A stretch of 12,016 nt of DNA, from positions 1 to 12,016 of the forward strand of contig MU648492.1 in NCBI GenBank assembly GCA_026770585.1. Reading direction: 5' to 3'. Below the pieces are notes generated by a model. It ran no database searches. It worked only from the letters and a program-made list of their open reading frames with translations, and was not told the origin of the DNA. This DNA is from Baffinella frigidus. Lineage: Eukaryota; Cryptophyceae; Cryptomonadales; Baffinellaceae. How positions within the stretch are numbered: position 1 is the stretch's first letter; each line of letters opens with the position of its first letter. Shown piece after piece: positions 10,800-12,016 of the stretch. The position numbers were made by a program, and so were the translations under genes.

Positions 10800-12016
10800 A
10801 CCACACCCTGAACCCTAAATCCAAAACCCTAGAACCTAGTCCCTAAACCCTAAACCCTAAACCCTGAACCCCAAACCCCAAAACCCTAAATCCCAAACAC
10901 TAAACCCTAACTCCTAAACCCTAAACCCTAAACCCTGAATCCTGAACCCTGAAAACTGAACCCAGAAGCCTGAACAATCACCCTCAACCCTAAACCATAT
11001 ACCCTGAACCCTGAACCCTGAACCCTTGACCCCAAAACCCCTAACCCCAAACACTGAATCCTCAACCCTCAACCCTCCACTTTGAGCCCTAAACCCTAAA
11101 CCATACCTCCTTGACCATAAGACCTGAACCCTAAACCCTGAACCCTGAACATCAAACCTCAAAACCTGAACCCTATTCTTAAAACCCTTAACCCTATACC
11201 CTAAACCCTTAACCCTTAACCCTAATCCCTAATCCCTGAACCCTGAACCCTAAATCCTAAAACCTAAACCACAGACCACAAACCACAAACCACAAAACCG
11301 CAAATTCCAAACCCCAAACAACAAACCCCAAAACCCTATTTCCTCAACCATGAACCCTAAAACCTGAACCCCAAACCCTAAAATCTAAGCCCTAAAACCT
11401 AAACCCTGATCCCTAAACCCATAACAATAAGCCCGAAACTCTAAACCCTACACCCTGAGCACTAAACCCTAAACCCTAAACCCTAAACCCTAAACCCTAA
11501 ACCCTAACCCCTAAACCATAAACTGTGAACCCTAAACCTCAAAACACAAAACCTTTTCTTGAACCCCTAAATCCTATACCTTGAACCCCACACCCAAAAC
11601 CCTAAACCCTAATCCCTAATCCCTCACCCTAAATCCTAAATCCTAAACCCTAAACCCTAAACCCCAAACCCTAAACTCCAAAACCCCAAACCCCACACCC
11701 CAAACCCTAAACCCCAATCCCCAAAACCCTATTCCCTAAACCATAAACCCTACACCCTGAACCCTAAACCCTAAACCCCAAACCCTAATCCCTGAACCCT
11801 AAATCATAAGCCCTAAACGCTAAATGCTAAACAGTAAGCCCTAAATCCTAAACCCTTAACCAAAAACTCTAAACCCTAAAAACTAAACTCTAAACCCTGA
11901 ACCCTGAACCCTGAACCCTGAACAGTAAACCCTGAACCCTGAACACTTGACCTCAACCCTTAACCATATACCATGAACCCTGAACCCTGAACCCTTAACC
12001 CAAAACCCCTTAACCC
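10800..12016 (-). repeat. Degenerate telomere-like array (CCCTAAA / CCCTGAA)
   Basis: About 1.2 kb of heptamer-like units, mostly CCCTAAA, CCCTGAA, CCCCAAA and CCCTAAT with frequent one-base slips. The cleanest runs are six CCCTAAA units at 11464-11505 and four CCCTGAA units at 11895-11922. A CCACAAA sub-array lies near 11273-11297. The G-rich TTTAGGG strand is the minus strand. The array runs off the right edge of the window. Open frames across it (for example on the minus strand near 10914-11162) are repeat translations (FRVQG... type) and not genes. Confidence 0.9.

Noticed and set aside
10914-11162. 82-codon minus-strand frame with repeated FRVQG-like peptide
   Set aside because: This is the translation of TTCAGGG/TTTAGGG repeats; the periodic peptide is a by-product of the array.
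1-12016. tRNA, rRNA or riboswitch genes
   Set aside because: Both strands were read for tRNA-like arms and conserved rRNA segments; GTTCGAAT-like strings (for example near 7629) belong to palindromes and lack the other cloverleaf arms.

Overview
The window looks like gene-poor eukaryotic nuclear DNA, most likely from a microalga. Three things support this: a single GC-rich, intron-less gene for a eukaryote-type (class I) cyclic-nucleotide phosphodiesterase; long tracts of degenerate CCCTAAA/CCCTGAA (TTTAGGG-type telomere-like) sequence; and many palindromic mobile-element remnants. TTTAGGG-type telomere sequence occurs in green algae and plants but also in several other protist lineages. A green (prasinophyte-like) alga is therefore only a low-confidence suggestion. 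No bacterial operon, tRNA or rRNA was seen.

Layout: 1-90 is an AT/CA microsatellite. From 139 to 3563 the DNA is a mosaic of short palindromic elements. Family A (about 10 copies) has ends of the form TA-CAGGGGTACCTCG, C/G homopolymer tracts and an asymmetric centre that occurs in both orientations; it resembles a pogo/Tigger-like (Tc1/mariner) MITE. Family B (five copies or pieces) has TATCCCTTAAGTG-type ends and often the perfect palindrome AGGGTGAATATTCACCCT. Small tandem repeats and direct-repeat-flanked insertions lie among them. The only convincing gene is on the minus strand at 3727-5469. Its catalytic motifs are largely intact, and it has an unusual duplicated C-terminal motif (VEWFMVAR). 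A plausible TATA-like box and a TGTAA polyadenylation-like signal bracket it.

5470-6600 is intergenic, with a G-quadruplex-type motif and a short relic resembling a plant-type leucine-rich repeat. 6600-9780 is a second repeat domain made almost wholly of long inverted repeats (foldback structures), including an 874-bp structure with about 125-bp inverted ends at 8643-9516 and a perfect 44-bp palindrome inside it. Three dispersed families link the two domains: C (139-286, 7776-7906 inverted, 8220-8356), D (2743, 3347, 7138, 10323) and E (7374-7474, inverted at 10563-10663). 10213-10765 holds tandem repeats and a TTC tract. From about 10800 to the end the DNA is a degenerate telomere-like array whose strand orientation does not fit a telomere lying to the right.

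No multi-gene pathway is visible. The main interest is the dense population of palindromes, the repeated arrangement of palindromes between direct repeats, and the odd tail of the phosphodiesterase.
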